Positions 1 through 8,892 of a DNA stretch of 64,000 nt are shown piece after piece. Position 1 is the first letter of the stretch, and each line of letters starts with the position of its first letter. The stretch spans positions 1 through 64,000 of the forward strand of contig CAYWRH010000005.1 of assembly GCA_964460435.1 (NCBI GenBank), given 5' to 3'. Origin of the DNA: JAAZBV01 sp964460435. Lineage in GTDB: Bacteria; Desulfobacterota; DSM-4660; Desulfatiglandales; HGW-15. The translations under genes and the position numbers were made by a program. The notes under the pieces are model-generated. The model did no database searches, was not told the DNA's origin, and worked only from the letters and a program-made list of their open reading frames with translations.

Positions 1-340
<340 letters not shown>

Positions 341-395
341 ATTTTAAACCTTTTTATATATTACTCTGTATTTTAGTTATATAATTTAGATATGT

Positions 396-514
<119 letters not shown>

Positions 515-525
515 TTTTAATCAGA

Positions 526-558
526 AGCCCCTTGTATTACACAAGGGGCTTTTTTTTT
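526..558 (+). terminator. rRNA operon intrinsic terminator
   Basis: A perfect 10-bp stem (AGCCCCTTGT and ACAAGGGGCT) encloses a 5-base loop and is followed by eight T residues. It lies 12 bases after the 5S gene and closes the rRNA operon. Confidence 0.93.
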
Positions 559-627
559 CAAATATCTAAACGGTCAATAAAATATATGTGGTGTTTTTGA
601 AATTCCCCTGTAAAATATAAATCAACA

Positions 628-656
628 TTGATACATCCAAAAAGTGATAATATTAT
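628..656 (+). promoter_or_regulatory. Predicted sigma-70 promoter for the bc-complex operon
   Basis: TTGATA (628-633) and TATTAT (651-656) are separated by exactly 17 bases and lie about 40 bases before the first ATG of the cytochrome operon. They sit in an AT-rich gap after the rRNA terminator. This is a motif match only. Confidence 0.5.
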
Positions 657-695
657 ACTTTAAGCCAAATCTGAGTGTGATAGAAAAGGATATTT

Positions 696-1109
696 ATGAA
701 ATTTTTAAGCTATCTGGTGTTACTCCTGTTATTTCCCGTGAACCTTGCAGATATGGAAACGTCAAATGCACAATGTGGCGGGGTATACACATCATGTTAT
801 ATCTGCCACAATATTAATAAAGAAAAGCCTCTAGACTACGATGATTTATGGCACAGGGACCATTCATTCGGACATATTTGCGATTTCTGTCATGGCGGAA
901 ATATGAATTCCGGTATCAAAGAAGATGCTCATAAAGATATGGTTTCCAAACCACTAAAAAACCCTAAAGAAATATGTGAACCATGTCACGCTGACTATAA
1001 AGCCCGCCTTGATAAATATGATATCTTTTTAAAGGATAAAGACAAAAAGGCCTGCGAAGGTCAGGATGATAATCCTAAAAAAACTCAACCGGAGACTATT
1101 GAAAGATAA
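696..1109 (+). CDS. Triheme cytochrome c, first gene of a bc-type complex
   Basis: This is a 137-residue exported protein with a short hydrophobic N-terminal signal (residues 3-18). Three heme-binding CXXCH motifs are visible at residues 34-38, 62-66 and 94-98, so it should carry three covalently bound c-type hemes in the periplasm. Extra histidines at 53, 56, 60 and 79 could supply distal ligands. The C-terminal 30 residues are lysine- and acid-rich. It begins an operon with cytochrome b, a larger multiheme cytochrome and a Rieske protein, so it probably carries electrons to or from the membrane quinol-oxidising core. The 3-prime end overlaps the cytochrome b reading frame. No specific family name is assigned. 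Confidence 0.85.
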   Translation: MKFLSYLVLLLLFPVNLADMETSNAQCGGVYTSCYICHNINKEKPLDYDDLWHRDHSFGHICDFCHGGNMNSGIKEDAHKDMVSKPLKNPKEICEPCHADYKARLDKYDIFLKDKDKKACEGQDDNPKKTQPETIER

Positions 1110-2130
1110 ATCACTCATAATTAATTTTCTTCTTCATTTGCACCCGGCCCGTGTTCCCGAATCTTCAGCAAGATTTACATATACGTTCGGTCTGGGCGGC
1201 CTTATATCTCTTTGTTTTATTATAACAGCAGCTTCCGGAATTTTACTTGTTTTTGAATATTCCCCTGCCCCGGATTCAGCAAACAAATCCATGCAGTATA
1301 TAGCAACTGTATCCCGGTACGGATGGTATATAAGGAACCTCCATTACTGGGCTGCACAGGTTATGGTTATTACGGCAGTATTGCACATGATTCGCATCGT
1401 CTTGACCGGAGGTTATCTGGGGGGAAGGGCATTCAACTGGGTCATTGGAAATATTCTGCTGATTTTTCTTTTTTTTATGGATTTAACCGGCTACTTTTTG
1501 AGATGGGATATCAAATCAGGCTATGCCTTGGTAACCGGAATGAATCTAATTCGTGAAATCCCCCTTGCAGGACAATTTATATTAAGCATGGTCATTGGCG
1601 GTCCCGACATGGCTGAAAATAGATTGCTTCATCTTTATGCCTGGCACATAGCCGGGCTGCCATTTATCCTGTTTCTATTCATGGTGTATCACATTTACCG
1701 CATTCGCCGGGATGGAGGCATATCATCTGAAAATAGTGATATCGAAAAGATTACAATCCCCAGGGAAATCCTTCTAGAAAGGGAGATCATCTTTATTCTG
1801 ATTTCGTTAAGTGCCCTTATAATCCTTTCAGCCTTTTTTTCACCTGAATTGGGGCCTTCACATAATAATGATTCTGTAACATACAATATAAACGCACCGT
1901 GGATATTTCTATCTGTTCAGTTCCTGTTAAGGTATATAGAACCGTTTACTGGCGGAATAATAATACCTTTTACAGTTGTTTTGTACTGGGCCACATTGCC
2001 CTGTTTTGATAAAAGTCAACAGGCGCAGGGGATCTGGTTTGCAAGAGAGAGGTTTAAAATCTGGTTATCTTTTCTTTTATCCATGCTGATTATAGGCCTG
2101 TTTTCCATAGCCGAAATATTAATTGAATGA
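1099..2130 (+). CDS. Cytochrome b (b6 plus subunit IV-like) of a bc complex
   Basis: This is the integral membrane quinol-oxidising subunit of a cytochrome bc complex. With numbering from an ATG at 1066, heme ligand pairs are His93/His107 (13 residues between) and His194/His209 (14 between). The 14-residue gap is the spacing of cytochrome b6 rather than mitochondrial cytochrome b. About 140 further residues contain two or three membrane segments and a PWIFLSVQFLLRY stretch resembling subunit IV, so b6 and subunit IV appear fused. I prefer the TTG at 1099, which has GGAG at 1091-1094 and overlaps the previous stop. The frame is open back to ATG 1066. The gene ends in TGA overlapping an ATG at 2127 (ATGA). 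Confidence 0.88.
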   Translation: MKDKSLIINFLLHLHPARVPESSARFTYTFGLGGLISLCFIITAASGILLVFEYSPAPDSANKSMQYIATVSRYGWYIRNLHYWAAQVMVITAVLHMIRIVLTGGYLGGRAFNWVIGNILLIFLFFMDLTGYFLRWDIKSGYALVTGMNLIREIPLAGQFILSMVIGGPDMAENRLLHLYAWHIAGLPFILFLFMVYHIYRIRRDGGISSENSDIEKITIPREILLEREIIFILISLSALIILSAFFSPELGPSHNNDSVTYNINAPWIFLSVQFLLRYIEPFTGGIIIPFTVVLYWATLPCFDKSQQAQGIWFARERFKIWLSFLLSMLIIGLFSIAEILIE

Positions 2131-2201
2131 ATAAAACAGTCACATCAGAAAAACAAACAAGAAAATTATCATGGGGTATTTCAAATGCCGCAATTCTGTA
2201 A
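2127..2201 (+). pseudogene. N-terminal anchor piece of the multiheme cytochrome, ended by TAA
   Basis: An ATG at 2127 overlaps the cytochrome b stop as ATGA, the usual coupling signal. It opens 24 codons in exactly the same frame as the large cytochrome that follows, then meets TAA at 2199-2201. Read through the TAA, residues before it (SWGISNAAIL) and after it (IISTITVFITG) form one continuous hydrophobic anchor. The true gene therefore very probably starts here and carries a nonsense codon, or a sequencing or assembly error. Confidence 0.6.
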
Positions 2202-2249
2202 ATTATTTCCACTATTACAGTATTTATCACCGGGCAACAGAAAGAATGG

Positions 2250-3605
2250 ATGATATACCAGAAGCGATATTACAGCGAGAACAGCATTCATGATTCCGGA
2301 TTGAATATAATAACTGTTACCCCTGCATTGACAGGAAAGCCTGAGATGTGTCTGACCTGCCACCAGGGCATAGAAGAGATCAGCTCTTCTCACCCTGTGG
2401 AGTCTTTCGGGTGCATTGTGTGCCATGGCGGAAATGGAGAGACACTGGATAAAGAGTTGTCCCATAAATTTATGAGAGGAGTTGGAAACCCTTCAGATTT
2501 AGGCGTGGCAGGTAAAAGCTGTGGAACAGGGCCAGAGGGTATTCAGTGCCATAATGGAAATAAAGAAGAGTGGAGAAACATGGTCGACAGGGTTGAGCGG
2601 AGCCTGCAGGCAACATATGCGGGCGCCATCGAAGCTGTGCAGTTTACATTTAATGTCCCAAGACCCCCTGAAACAAGGTATGGTGTAACTCAAGTTATTG
2701 ATAGTAATGTAGCCACTTTTGGTTTTCCTGGCGAGTTAACCGGTATTTACGAAAAAATAAAAAATGATAAATTGTCAGGCCTCCTTCATCCAATCGAGCA
2801 AAAGTTTTTGACAAACTGCATCAGCAACGGATGCCATCTTTATTCTGAGGCCCCTGCTGATAAATATTATCACCGATCACAGGGGTGCGCAGCGTGTCAC
2901 ATACCCAGATCAAAGAGAGGATTGTATATGGGAAATGATGTGACAATCTCTAAAAGTGAATCCGGACATATGGAATTTCATAAGATTACCACGGCAATAC
3001 CCTATTCAGTATGCAACTCATGCCATAACAGAGGTGTTTATTCCCTCAGACAGATGCAATTTCTCAAGAGGACTGATCTTGCGGCTGATGATATTGAATC
3101 AATTCCTTCAGAAAGTATGCGCAGAAAAGAGTATTATCATCCGATGACTCTTTATGCAAAATGTGAACTGACACTTGATTGTGTGGACTGTCATACTCAT
3201 AATGAAATAATGGGGAACGGGGATATCTTTCCCAACAAAAAGGCTGCCGTAGAAACCCGGTGCCTTGACTGCCACGGTACAATCGAGGCTGAACCTGACT
3301 TTGAGATTATTAAGACTATAGATCATCGCGATGCCTTTATTGCCGGTAAAAATCCATATATCAGGCCTGAAGCCGGTGATGTTGTCGCAGTAACAAAAAA
3401 GGGGACGCTTCGACCGTCAGTAAAAAAAGTAAACGGCATATGGCAGATGGTTTCAAAGGTTGACGGGAAGATTTACCTGATTCCGATAGTAAAAGGCTCA
3501 TCATGCAAACAGGATGTTAAGGAACAGGAGGCCCTTTATTGTCAGAGATGTCATGATATTGGCGAAAATTCTAAAACCGGAATGAAAAATAGATGGAAAT
3601 ACTAA
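2250..3605 (+). CDS. Multiheme cytochrome c (7-9 hemes), anchor interrupted upstream
   Basis: The 451-residue open part contains seven canonical CXXCH motifs (CLTCH, CIVCH, CAACH, CNSCH, CVDCH, CLDCH, CQRCH), one CX4CH (CISNGCH) and one long-spaced C-X8-CH (CGTGPEGIQCH). Seven to nine hemes are therefore possible. As drawn from the ATG at 2250 it has no signal or anchor. An anchor is encoded in the same frame from 2127 but is broken by TAA at 2199. No GTG or TTG start lies between. The gene lies between cytochrome b and the Rieske gene and overlaps the latter by 13 bases, so it is taken as the periplasmic electron-acceptor subunit of the complex. If the TAA is real the product may not be exported. 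Confidence 0.82.
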   Translation: MIYQKRYYSENSIHDSGLNIITVTPALTGKPEMCLTCHQGIEEISSSHPVESFGCIVCHGGNGETLDKELSHKFMRGVGNPSDLGVAGKSCGTGPEGIQCHNGNKEEWRNMVDRVERSLQATYAGAIEAVQFTFNVPRPPETRYGVTQVIDSNVATFGFPGELTGIYEKIKNDKLSGLLHPIEQKFLTNCISNGCHLYSEAPADKYYHRSQGCAACHIPRSKRGLYMGNDVTISKSESGHMEFHKITTAIPYSVCNSCHNRGVYSLRQMQFLKRTDLAADDIESIPSESMRRKEYYHPMTLYAKCELTLDCVDCHTHNEIMGNGDIFPNKKAAVETRCLDCHGTIEAEPDFEIIKTIDHRDAFIAGKNPYIRPEAGDVVAVTKKGTLRPSVKKVNGIWQMVSKVDGKIYLIPIVKGSSCKQDVKEQEALYCQRCHDIGENSKTGMKNRWKY

Positions 3606-4102
3606 AAAAAATATTTCAGCCCTATAAAACCAGACGGGATTTTTTGAAAATAACCTCAGCAGTTGCTGTTTCAGGGGCAATAGCAGCACATCTATGGATT
3701 GCTGTGCGGTATCTGACCGGCCCATCTCCCATAGAAAACAACAGGGAACAGAAGGTTGGAAATCCTGACAAATTTAAGGAGCGCATCACATTTGCTGCTG
3801 AACCAAATGTCTTTATCCTGCGGGATGGAAAGAGGTTCAAGGCGATTTCTGCAAAATGCACCCATCTTGGGTGTACATTGAAAGTGGTTCAGAATGATTT
3901 AAAAGCAGTATCAGGAAAAGGATCAGGTTTTGAGTTCCATTGCCCATGTCATGGCTCGAAATTTGACTCCTCAGGTGAAAGAATTGCAGGCCCGGCCCGG
4001 AAGCCGATGCAGTTTGTTCAGATAACGCTAAGCCGTGACGGAGAAGAGTTGCTGATCAATAACCACATGCCTGTTGATTCAGGTTATTTTCTGGAGTTAT
4101 GA
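3593..4102 (+). CDS. Tat-exported Rieske [2Fe-2S] protein
   Basis: This 169-residue protein has a twin-arginine motif (TRRDFLK, residues 13-19) followed by a hydrophobic signal-anchor, as in quinol:cytochrome c reductase Rieske subunits. The Rieske boxes are CTHLGC (Cys89, His91, disulfide Cys94) and CPCHGS (Cys117, Cys119, His120), with Cys89/His91 and Cys117/His120 as cluster ligands. It acts on the outer face of the membrane and moves electrons from quinol to the cytochromes c of the same operon. The start overlaps the preceding gene by 13 bases. Length and motif order are normal for the family. Confidence 0.93.
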   Translation: MEILKKIFQPYKTRRDFLKITSAVAVSGAIAAHLWIAVRYLTGPSPIENNREQKVGNPDKFKERITFAAEPNVFILRDGKRFKAISAKCTHLGCTLKVVQNDLKAVSGKGSGFEFHCPCHGSKFDSSGERIAGPARKPMQFVQITLSRDGEELLINNHMPVDSGYFLEL

Positions 4103-4280
4103 GTATGCAGTCCAGCTTGCTAAAATAAGGGTTTTTTATTGTTGACAAAGAAATGCTGAAATGTAAGATTCGGCATTATGATAAAAATGATGGAAAATCA
4201 GAGTATTAAAATATTTTTTCAGGTTTTCTTTTTTAAAAGAAAGGCCTGTCAGGAATAGCGTGTGTGAAAAAACAGGTCAA

Positions 4281-4311
4281 AAAACGCCGGGCACACACCC
4301 TGGCGTTTTTT
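4281..4311 (+). terminator. Intrinsic terminator after the bc-complex operon
   Basis: ACGCC-GGG pairs with CCC-T-GGCGT around a CACACA loop, flanked by A-rich and T-rich arms ending in six T residues. It lies about 180 bases after the Rieske stop and before the next gene's Shine-Dalgarno site. Confidence 0.8.
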
Positions 4312-4374
4312 GTTATATAACAATTTCACAAATATTCTTTGTATCATATAAATAATAAGGAGGATTTAGATTAG

Positions 4375-5298
4375 ATGAATATAAAGCAACATCCCCCAAT
4401 AGAGGTGACTAAAAATTTTTATAAACTTGGCACGCCTGCATTCCCGTCCTTCCTCTCAATGGGCGATTACGGTATGCTTATTGAGGGAGGAACCGGGCCG
4501 ACATTTCAGATTATTGTAGATCAGATCAATTTTTTAGGAATTGACCCTGAGACCATTAAATACATTGTATTGACCCATACCCATGCAGACCATATCGGCG
4601 GTATCCCTCACTTTAAAACACTTTGGCCACACATAAAGCTGATAGCAAGTCCGAATGCTGAAAAGGTGTTCAGCAAGACAGAGCTGTTCCATGAGTTCCT
4701 GGTTGTTGATACTGGCATTGCACAGCTTATGAAGGCAAAGAATGAGATAGAGGAGCTTCCCCCTGTGCCTGAAGATTACACCTTCCAGGTGGATCAGACA
4801 GTAAAGGAGGGCGACAGACTGGATTTAGGTAAGGGTATTGTATGGGATGTCTATGAAACCACAGGCCATTCACATTGCCATCTCTCCTTTTTTGACAAAA
4901 AAGAGGGCACCCTGATTGTCGGGGATTCAACAGGTTTTTATGTGCCTGAAAAAGATGCCTTCTGGCCGAACTATTTTGTGTCACTGCCGGATTACTGCAA
5001 CAGCATAAGAAAGCTGGCAACACTGCCAGCAAAGAGGGCAGTGCTCAGCCATAACCACATAATAGAGGGTGATGTAAAAGGTCATTTAAAGAGTGCAATG
5101 GATGCAACAAGGATGTACCATAATGAACTCCTTGACCGTCTTGAAAGGGGCGATGATCCTGAGTCAATAGCTATAGACAAGGGACGTTTTGTTTACAGTA
5201 TTACGGATATTCAGCCCTTCAAGGTCATGTATGATCTTTGCAAGGTTATGGTAATGAGATCACAGAAGAATGGAAGGGAAAGTGATTTCAGTTTATAG
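4375..5298 (+). CDS. Metallo-beta-lactamase-fold hydrolase
   Basis: This 307-residue cytosolic protein carries the dinuclear metal motif HTHADH (His68, His70, Asp72, His73), further conserved His in the TTGHSH stretch, an Asp in GDSTGF and a late His in SHNH, in the normal order for the fold. It has no signal peptide. An AGGAGG ribosome site lies about 11 bases before the ATG. The substrate cannot be told from sequence; proteins of this type include thioester and lactone hydrolases. It is monocistronic, with a terminator before it and repeats and a hairpin after it. Confidence 0.88.
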   Translation: MNIKQHPPIEVTKNFYKLGTPAFPSFLSMGDYGMLIEGGTGPTFQIIVDQINFLGIDPETIKYIVLTHTHADHIGGIPHFKTLWPHIKLIASPNAEKVFSKTELFHEFLVVDTGIAQLMKAKNEIEELPPVPEDYTFQVDQTVKEGDRLDLGKGIVWDVYETTGHSHCHLSFFDKKEGTLIVGDSTGFYVPEKDAFWPNYFVSLPDYCNSIRKLATLPAKRAVLSHNHIIEGDVKGHLKSAMDATRMYHNELLDRLERGDDPESIAIDKGRFVYSITDIQPFKVMYDLCKVMVMRSQKNGRESDFSL

Positions 5299-5308
5299 TT
5301 TGAAAGCA

Positions 5309-5343
5309 GTCAGCTGTCAGCGCTCAGCTTTCAGCTAAAAGCT
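5309..5343. repeat. Degenerate heptamer tandem repeat
   Basis: Four to five 7-bp units follow one another (GTCAGCT, GTCAGCG, CTCAGCT, TTCAGCT, AAAAGCT), starting about ten bases after the stop codon of the upstream hydrolase gene. It is one of several such arrays in the window. Confidence 0.7.
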
Positions 5344-5353
5344 TATAAAAAGG

Positions 5354-5380
5354 TACCCGGATGATTATTTGATCCGGGTA
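5354..5380 (+). terminator. Hairpin, possible terminator
   Basis: TACCCGGATGA and TGATCCGGGTA form a stem of at least 8 bp with a short AT-rich loop. The following bases (TGTCTTAATT) have only a weak T tract, so a terminator role for the upstream hydrolase gene is tentative. Confidence 0.45.
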
Positions 5381-5412
5381 TGTCTTAATTAAATAACCTT
5401 ACAGACCTGATA

Positions 5413-5952
5413 ATGCATACAGAAAACAGAGTAACAAAGGCGAATAAACTAAAGATCAAAAAACCTGAAGGTTATCTATGCTTTGCATGCGGGACAGCAA
5501 ACCCCATAGGCCTGAACCTGGAGTTTTATGTCTCCCACGATAAGATTAATACAGAGATAACATTAAGCCGGTATCATGCGGGCTGGTCTGATATTGCCCA
5601 TGGGGGCATCATCTCAACAATCCTTGATGAGGTGATGTCATGGGCCATCCTCTATTTTAAGAGGTCTTTTTTTGTTACCAGAAAGCTTGAGATAAAGTAT
5701 ATAAAACCGGTCAAGACCGGTGAGCCCCTTGTAGCCAGCGGAAGCATGTTAACCTGCTGCGGGGATGATAAAATAGTCAATGTTGCAGGGGAGCTTAGGG
5801 ATAATCGTAATTCCCTGCTTGCAAAGGCAAAAGGGGAATTTATTATTATCAGGCGGGAGGATATCAAGCCCGGGTTTAAAGAGTCTGAAAAGGAGATTTT
5901 CACCCTTATAGATGAGTTGGAAAAAACAGAGAAAACAGAAATTGGAGAGTAG
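5413..5952 (+). CDS. PaaI-type hotdog-fold thioesterase
   Basis: This 179-residue protein is of the 4HBT/PaaI hotdog superfamily, whose members hydrolyse acyl-CoA thioesters. The family-typical N-terminal segment with CFACG and NPIGLNL is followed by AHGGIISTILDEVMSWA, where the HGG and the acidic residue of the central helix form the catalytic region. A second half with KYIKPVKTGEPL completes one hotdog domain. The last 25 residues are charged and probably disordered. The acyl substrate is unknown. It lies between two metallo-beta-lactamase-fold genes on the same strand with gaps of about 70-110 bases. Confidence 0.85.
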   Translation: MHTENRVTKANKLKIKKPEGYLCFACGTANPIGLNLEFYVSHDKINTEITLSRYHAGWSDIAHGGIISTILDEVMSWAILYFKRSFFVTRKLEIKYIKPVKTGEPLVASGSMLTCCGDDKIVNVAGELRDNRNSLLAKAKGEFIIIRREDIKPGFKESEKEIFTLIDELEKTEKTEIGE

Positions 5953-6022
5953 AAAAGAGTAAAGAGCCTTTCCTCTATGCTGTTTTTACTTTTTTGTTTT
6001 AGTTAAATTATTTGCTCAGCAA

Positions 6023-6664
6023 TTGGAGAACAGAATGGATATAGAACAGATAAAAGTAGGTTTTATGGATGTATTCTGCTACCTCGTATCATGCTCGAGG
6101 ACAAACGAGGCCCTTGCAATAGACCCTGCAGGTGATGAGGATTTTATATTCCAGCGGATAACAGAAAAGGGGTTAAACCTTAAATACATAGTAAACACCC
6201 ACGGCCATGCTGATCATACAGGCGGGAACGGAAGGATCAGGGAGCTTACAGGGGCGAAGATAATAATGCATGAGGTGGATAATGAATTTTTCAGGCTGCC
6301 AGAGTGGACTAATCATGCAATCCAGATGGGTTTTGCCCCATCGCCTCCTGCTGATATATGCGTGAAGGATAATGATTTAATAGAGGTAGGTGATGTGAAG
6401 CTCAAGGTCATCCATACCCCCGGCCACACACCGGGAGGCATCTGCCTATACGGGGAGGGGAATCTCTTTACAGGCGATACGCTCTTTGTGGGCGCTATCG
6501 GCAGAACAGACTTTCCGGGGGGTGATTATAATACCTTCATGAACTCAATAAAAAAGAGGCTGTTGACGCTTCCGGACGATACAGTCGTATGGCCCGGCCA
6601 TGATTACGGGGTCACCCCTTCATCTACAATCGGGCGCGAAAAGATGACCAATCCGTTCCTTTAG
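6023..6664 (+). CDS. Glyoxalase II-like metallo-beta-lactamase-fold hydrolase
   Basis: This is a 213-residue cytosolic hydrolase with the binuclear metal motif THGHADH (His60, His62, Asp64, His65), HTPGHTPGG (His135), GDTLF (Asp152) and a late PGHDYG His. It matches the short hydroxyacylglutathione-hydrolase-like proteins that lack the C-terminal helical domain of true glyoxalase II, so the substrate may be another thioester or persulfide-type compound. An internal ATG five codons in (MDIEQIKV) is an equally plausible start. Confidence 0.88.
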   Translation: MENRMDIEQIKVGFMDVFCYLVSCSRTNEALAIDPAGDEDFIFQRITEKGLNLKYIVNTHGHADHTGGNGRIRELTGAKIIMHEVDNEFFRLPEWTNHAIQMGFAPSPPADICVKDNDLIEVGDVKLKVIHTPGHTPGGICLYGEGNLFTGDTLFVGAIGRTDFPGGDYNTFMNSIKKRLLTLPDDTVVWPGHDYGVTPSSTIGREKMTNPFL

Positions 6665-6678
6665 ATTTTTTCAGGTGT

Positions 6679-7911
6679 ATGATGATATTCTGTATTGCCC
6701 GGTTACCCATTTTTAAGCTTTATGGCCTGATATTTGCTGTCCTGATTTCCCCGGGGTTTATGCTCCATGCCTCCTCTGGCCAGTCCTACATGGAGATGAT
6801 TAACAGGCTTGTAGATAATGGCAGTTATGCGGCCACAAAAAACGGGCAGGATATCTTTTCCCACAAAACTGATGAAGAGTACATACCGGCAAGCATATGG
6901 AAGCTTGCCACGACACTTGCAGCACTGGAAACCCTTGGCAAGGATTATCATTTTAAAACCGAATTTTATCAGGATAAAGGCCATAACCTCTACATAAGGG
7001 GGTATGGAGACCCGTCACTTATCTCTGAGGAGATCGATATCATATTCAAGGCGCTTAAAAAAAAGGGGGTATCCGAGATAAACAATATCTATCTTGATAA
7101 CAGCCGGTTTAAAATGTCACAGATAGCGCCAGGGACAAGTAAAAGCCTTAATCCATATGATGTGGCAAACGGCGCCCTTGCTGTAAATTTTAATACGGTC
7201 TATTTTAAGGTTGATAAAAACGGGTCAATAAGTTCCGCAGAGGTGCAGACCCCGACACTTGCTATCATGAAAGAGATGGGCAGGGGGTTTAAGGCCGGCA
7301 AGCACCGGATCAATATATCAAACTCCCGTAAAAACATATCAAGGTATACGGGTGAGCTGTTCAGGGCCATTCAGGAAAGAAACGGGATTAAAGGCAGGGG
7401 AACCGCCTCGGAAAAGGAGGCGCCGGCAGGCCTTAATCCCATATATGTGCACTATTCATCAAAGATACTGTATGAGGTTATCCGGGAAATGCTTTTTTAC
7501 TCCAGTAATTATACTGCGAACCAGATATACCTTACGCTTGGAGCCATGGCATACGGTTACCCTGCTGATTGGGAAAAATCACAAAAATTCATGCGGGAAT
7601 ATCTTGATATGAATTTCCCTGATTCATCAAAAGAGATTATCTTTGATGAGGGGTCGGGCATCTCAAGAAACAACCTCATAACCGCACGGGCCATGCTGGA
7701 CATACTGGAAAAGATAAGACCTTATGCTGAACTCCTGCCACTTGAAAAAGGCAGGTATATAAAATCAGGGACCATGAATGGCGTTTACTCATATGCAGGG
7801 TATTTTCAAAACAACGGGAAACTTGACAGCTTTGTGATCATACTTAATCAGAAAAAGAATAACCGTGACAGGATACTTGATCTGATGGAAAAATGGTACA
7901 GACTATTTTAA
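6679..7911 (+). CDS. dacB: D-alanyl-D-alanine carboxypeptidase (PBP4/S13 type)
   Basis: This 410-residue exported penicillin-binding protein has a hydrophobic N-terminal signal (about residues 11-30). The three active-site motifs are present: SIWK (Ser72-Lys75), SSN (Ser275-Asn277) and KSG (Lys362-Gly364). The long gap between the first and second motifs holds the inserted domain that marks the S13/PBP4 family. It trims or cleaves peptidoglycan cross-links in the periplasm. It is somewhat shorter than the usual 450-500 residues. It starts 14 bases after the preceding gene and may be co-transcribed with it. Confidence 0.85.
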   Translation: MMIFCIARLPIFKLYGLIFAVLISPGFMLHASSGQSYMEMINRLVDNGSYAATKNGQDIFSHKTDEEYIPASIWKLATTLAALETLGKDYHFKTEFYQDKGHNLYIRGYGDPSLISEEIDIIFKALKKKGVSEINNIYLDNSRFKMSQIAPGTSKSLNPYDVANGALAVNFNTVYFKVDKNGSISSAEVQTPTLAIMKEMGRGFKAGKHRINISNSRKNISRYTGELFRAIQERNGIKGRGTASEKEAPAGLNPIYVHYSSKILYEVIREMLFYSSNYTANQIYLTLGAMAYGYPADWEKSQKFMREYLDMNFPDSSKEIIFDEGSGISRNNLITARAMLDILEKIRPYAELLPLEKGRYIKSGTMNGVYSYAGYFQNNGKLDSFVIILNQKKNNRDRILDLMEKWYRLF

Positions 7912-7974
7912 GATAGAAACCATCTCTAGAGAGTGGCCCGGAATTTTTCGATATGCCGTTTAAACCGAAGAGTC

Positions 7975-8054
7975 TTCACCGCGCAGTATGATGGGTTTTA
8001 TGAGATTAATGCTATAAATTGGTTTCTCATCTCCTTTGTGCTCTTTGCGGTGAA
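7975..8054. repeat. Imperfect hairpin repeat of TTCACCGC type
   Basis: TTCACCGCGCAG at the left and GCTCTTTGCGGTGAA at the right form the ends of a long imperfect inverted repeat. The right arm read backwards gives TTCACCGCAAAGAGCACAAA, with about 9-bp periodicity. It lies between convergent genes. Related elements occur at 8893-8973 and 44049-44132. Confidence 0.6.
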
Positions 8055-8087
8055 TGGAATTTTGGAATTTCCCTATTTTTAAGCCAT

Positions 8088-8837
8088 TCAATCTGCCTTT
8101 AATATCATGTCGCCAAAACCAGTGGTGATCCTCTGCCCAGGTTTTAGATACAGATAATCCGCATCAGGCCACTTTCCATCCATAAGCCCTTTAATCAGCC
8201 GGATATCCCCTTTTATCTTTTCAAAGCTCCATCCCTTTTTTAATGCCTCGTTACGGGCAAACTCTTCTGCCTTTTTATCCTTAACTATACCATGCTCAAT
8301 AAATACAATCCGTTCATAATGTTTTGTCATGTCACTCATGGAGGCGATTATCCTGTCTGCCCTCTCCTTGCCCATGCGCTTAACCATCGCCTCATATTCC
8401 TTTTCATCATAGAGTGTTGCGGTATCTGCCCCCATTCCAGGGGATTCTGTAGCATTTTGAAGCCTCTCCATATAATCCTTTGTATACCATATGGTCCCAG
8501 GACAGCTTCTCTGCTGCTCTCTGTATTTCTCCTTTGAGCCTAAGCAGAGGGTTATACAGTCATGGGCACGGGGTATAATGATCGGGATGTCACGGGCTAA
8601 AAGCCCTGCTGTTGACTTCCCGCAAAGCCCGTAGCACATGAGGATTGCATCATATTTACCAACGCCTGCACTGTCTATCCTTGCCTGAAGGGTTTTGTTC
8701 AATTCCCCTGGTTTTATGTGCTGGCCCATTGATACAAGATCAATATCAATCAAATGCGGGGATCTGGCCGCACAATAATAGGCATATCGTGCAAGGGCAT
8801 CACAGCAAATACATTTCAGTTTCATTTCAACTCCCAA
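8088..8837 (-). CDS. DUF1638 family protein
   Basis: This 249-residue cytosolic protein matches the DUF1638 family: an N-terminal CICCDALAR segment, MCYGLCGKSTAGL in the first third and PRAHDCITLCLGSK in the middle. The several conserved cysteines suggest metal or cofactor binding. The family is often found near corrinoid methyltransferase genes in anaerobes, but no such gene is seen here, so no reaction is assigned. An in-frame ATG four codons later (MKLKCICC) is an alternative start. Transcribed alone on the minus strand. Confidence 0.85.
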   Translation of the reverse strand: MGVEMKLKCICCDALARYAYYCAARSPHLIDIDLVSMGQHIKPGELNKTLQARIDSAGVGKYDAILMCYGLCGKSTAGLLARDIPIIIPRAHDCITLCLGSKEKYREQQRSCPGTIWYTKDYMERLQNATESPGMGADTATLYDEKEYEAMVKRMGKERADRIIASMSDMTKHYERIVFIEHGIVKDKKAEEFARNEALKKGWSFEKIKGDIRLIKGLMDGKWPDADYLYLKPGQRITTGFGDMILKAD

Positions 8838-8892
8838 GAGCTATAAAGTAATTCATTTCATTAATTCAGTTTAATATGAAAAATCGTAATAG

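Noticed and set aside
2199..2201. TAA in the cytochrome anchor read as recoding to a special amino acid
   Set aside because: Selenocysteine uses UGA and pyrrolysine UAG. TAA has no known bacterial recoding, so mutation or sequence error is more likely.
5309..5343. Short repeats taken as a CRISPR array
   Set aside because: Units are 7 bp with no spacers, and there are no cas genes in the window.
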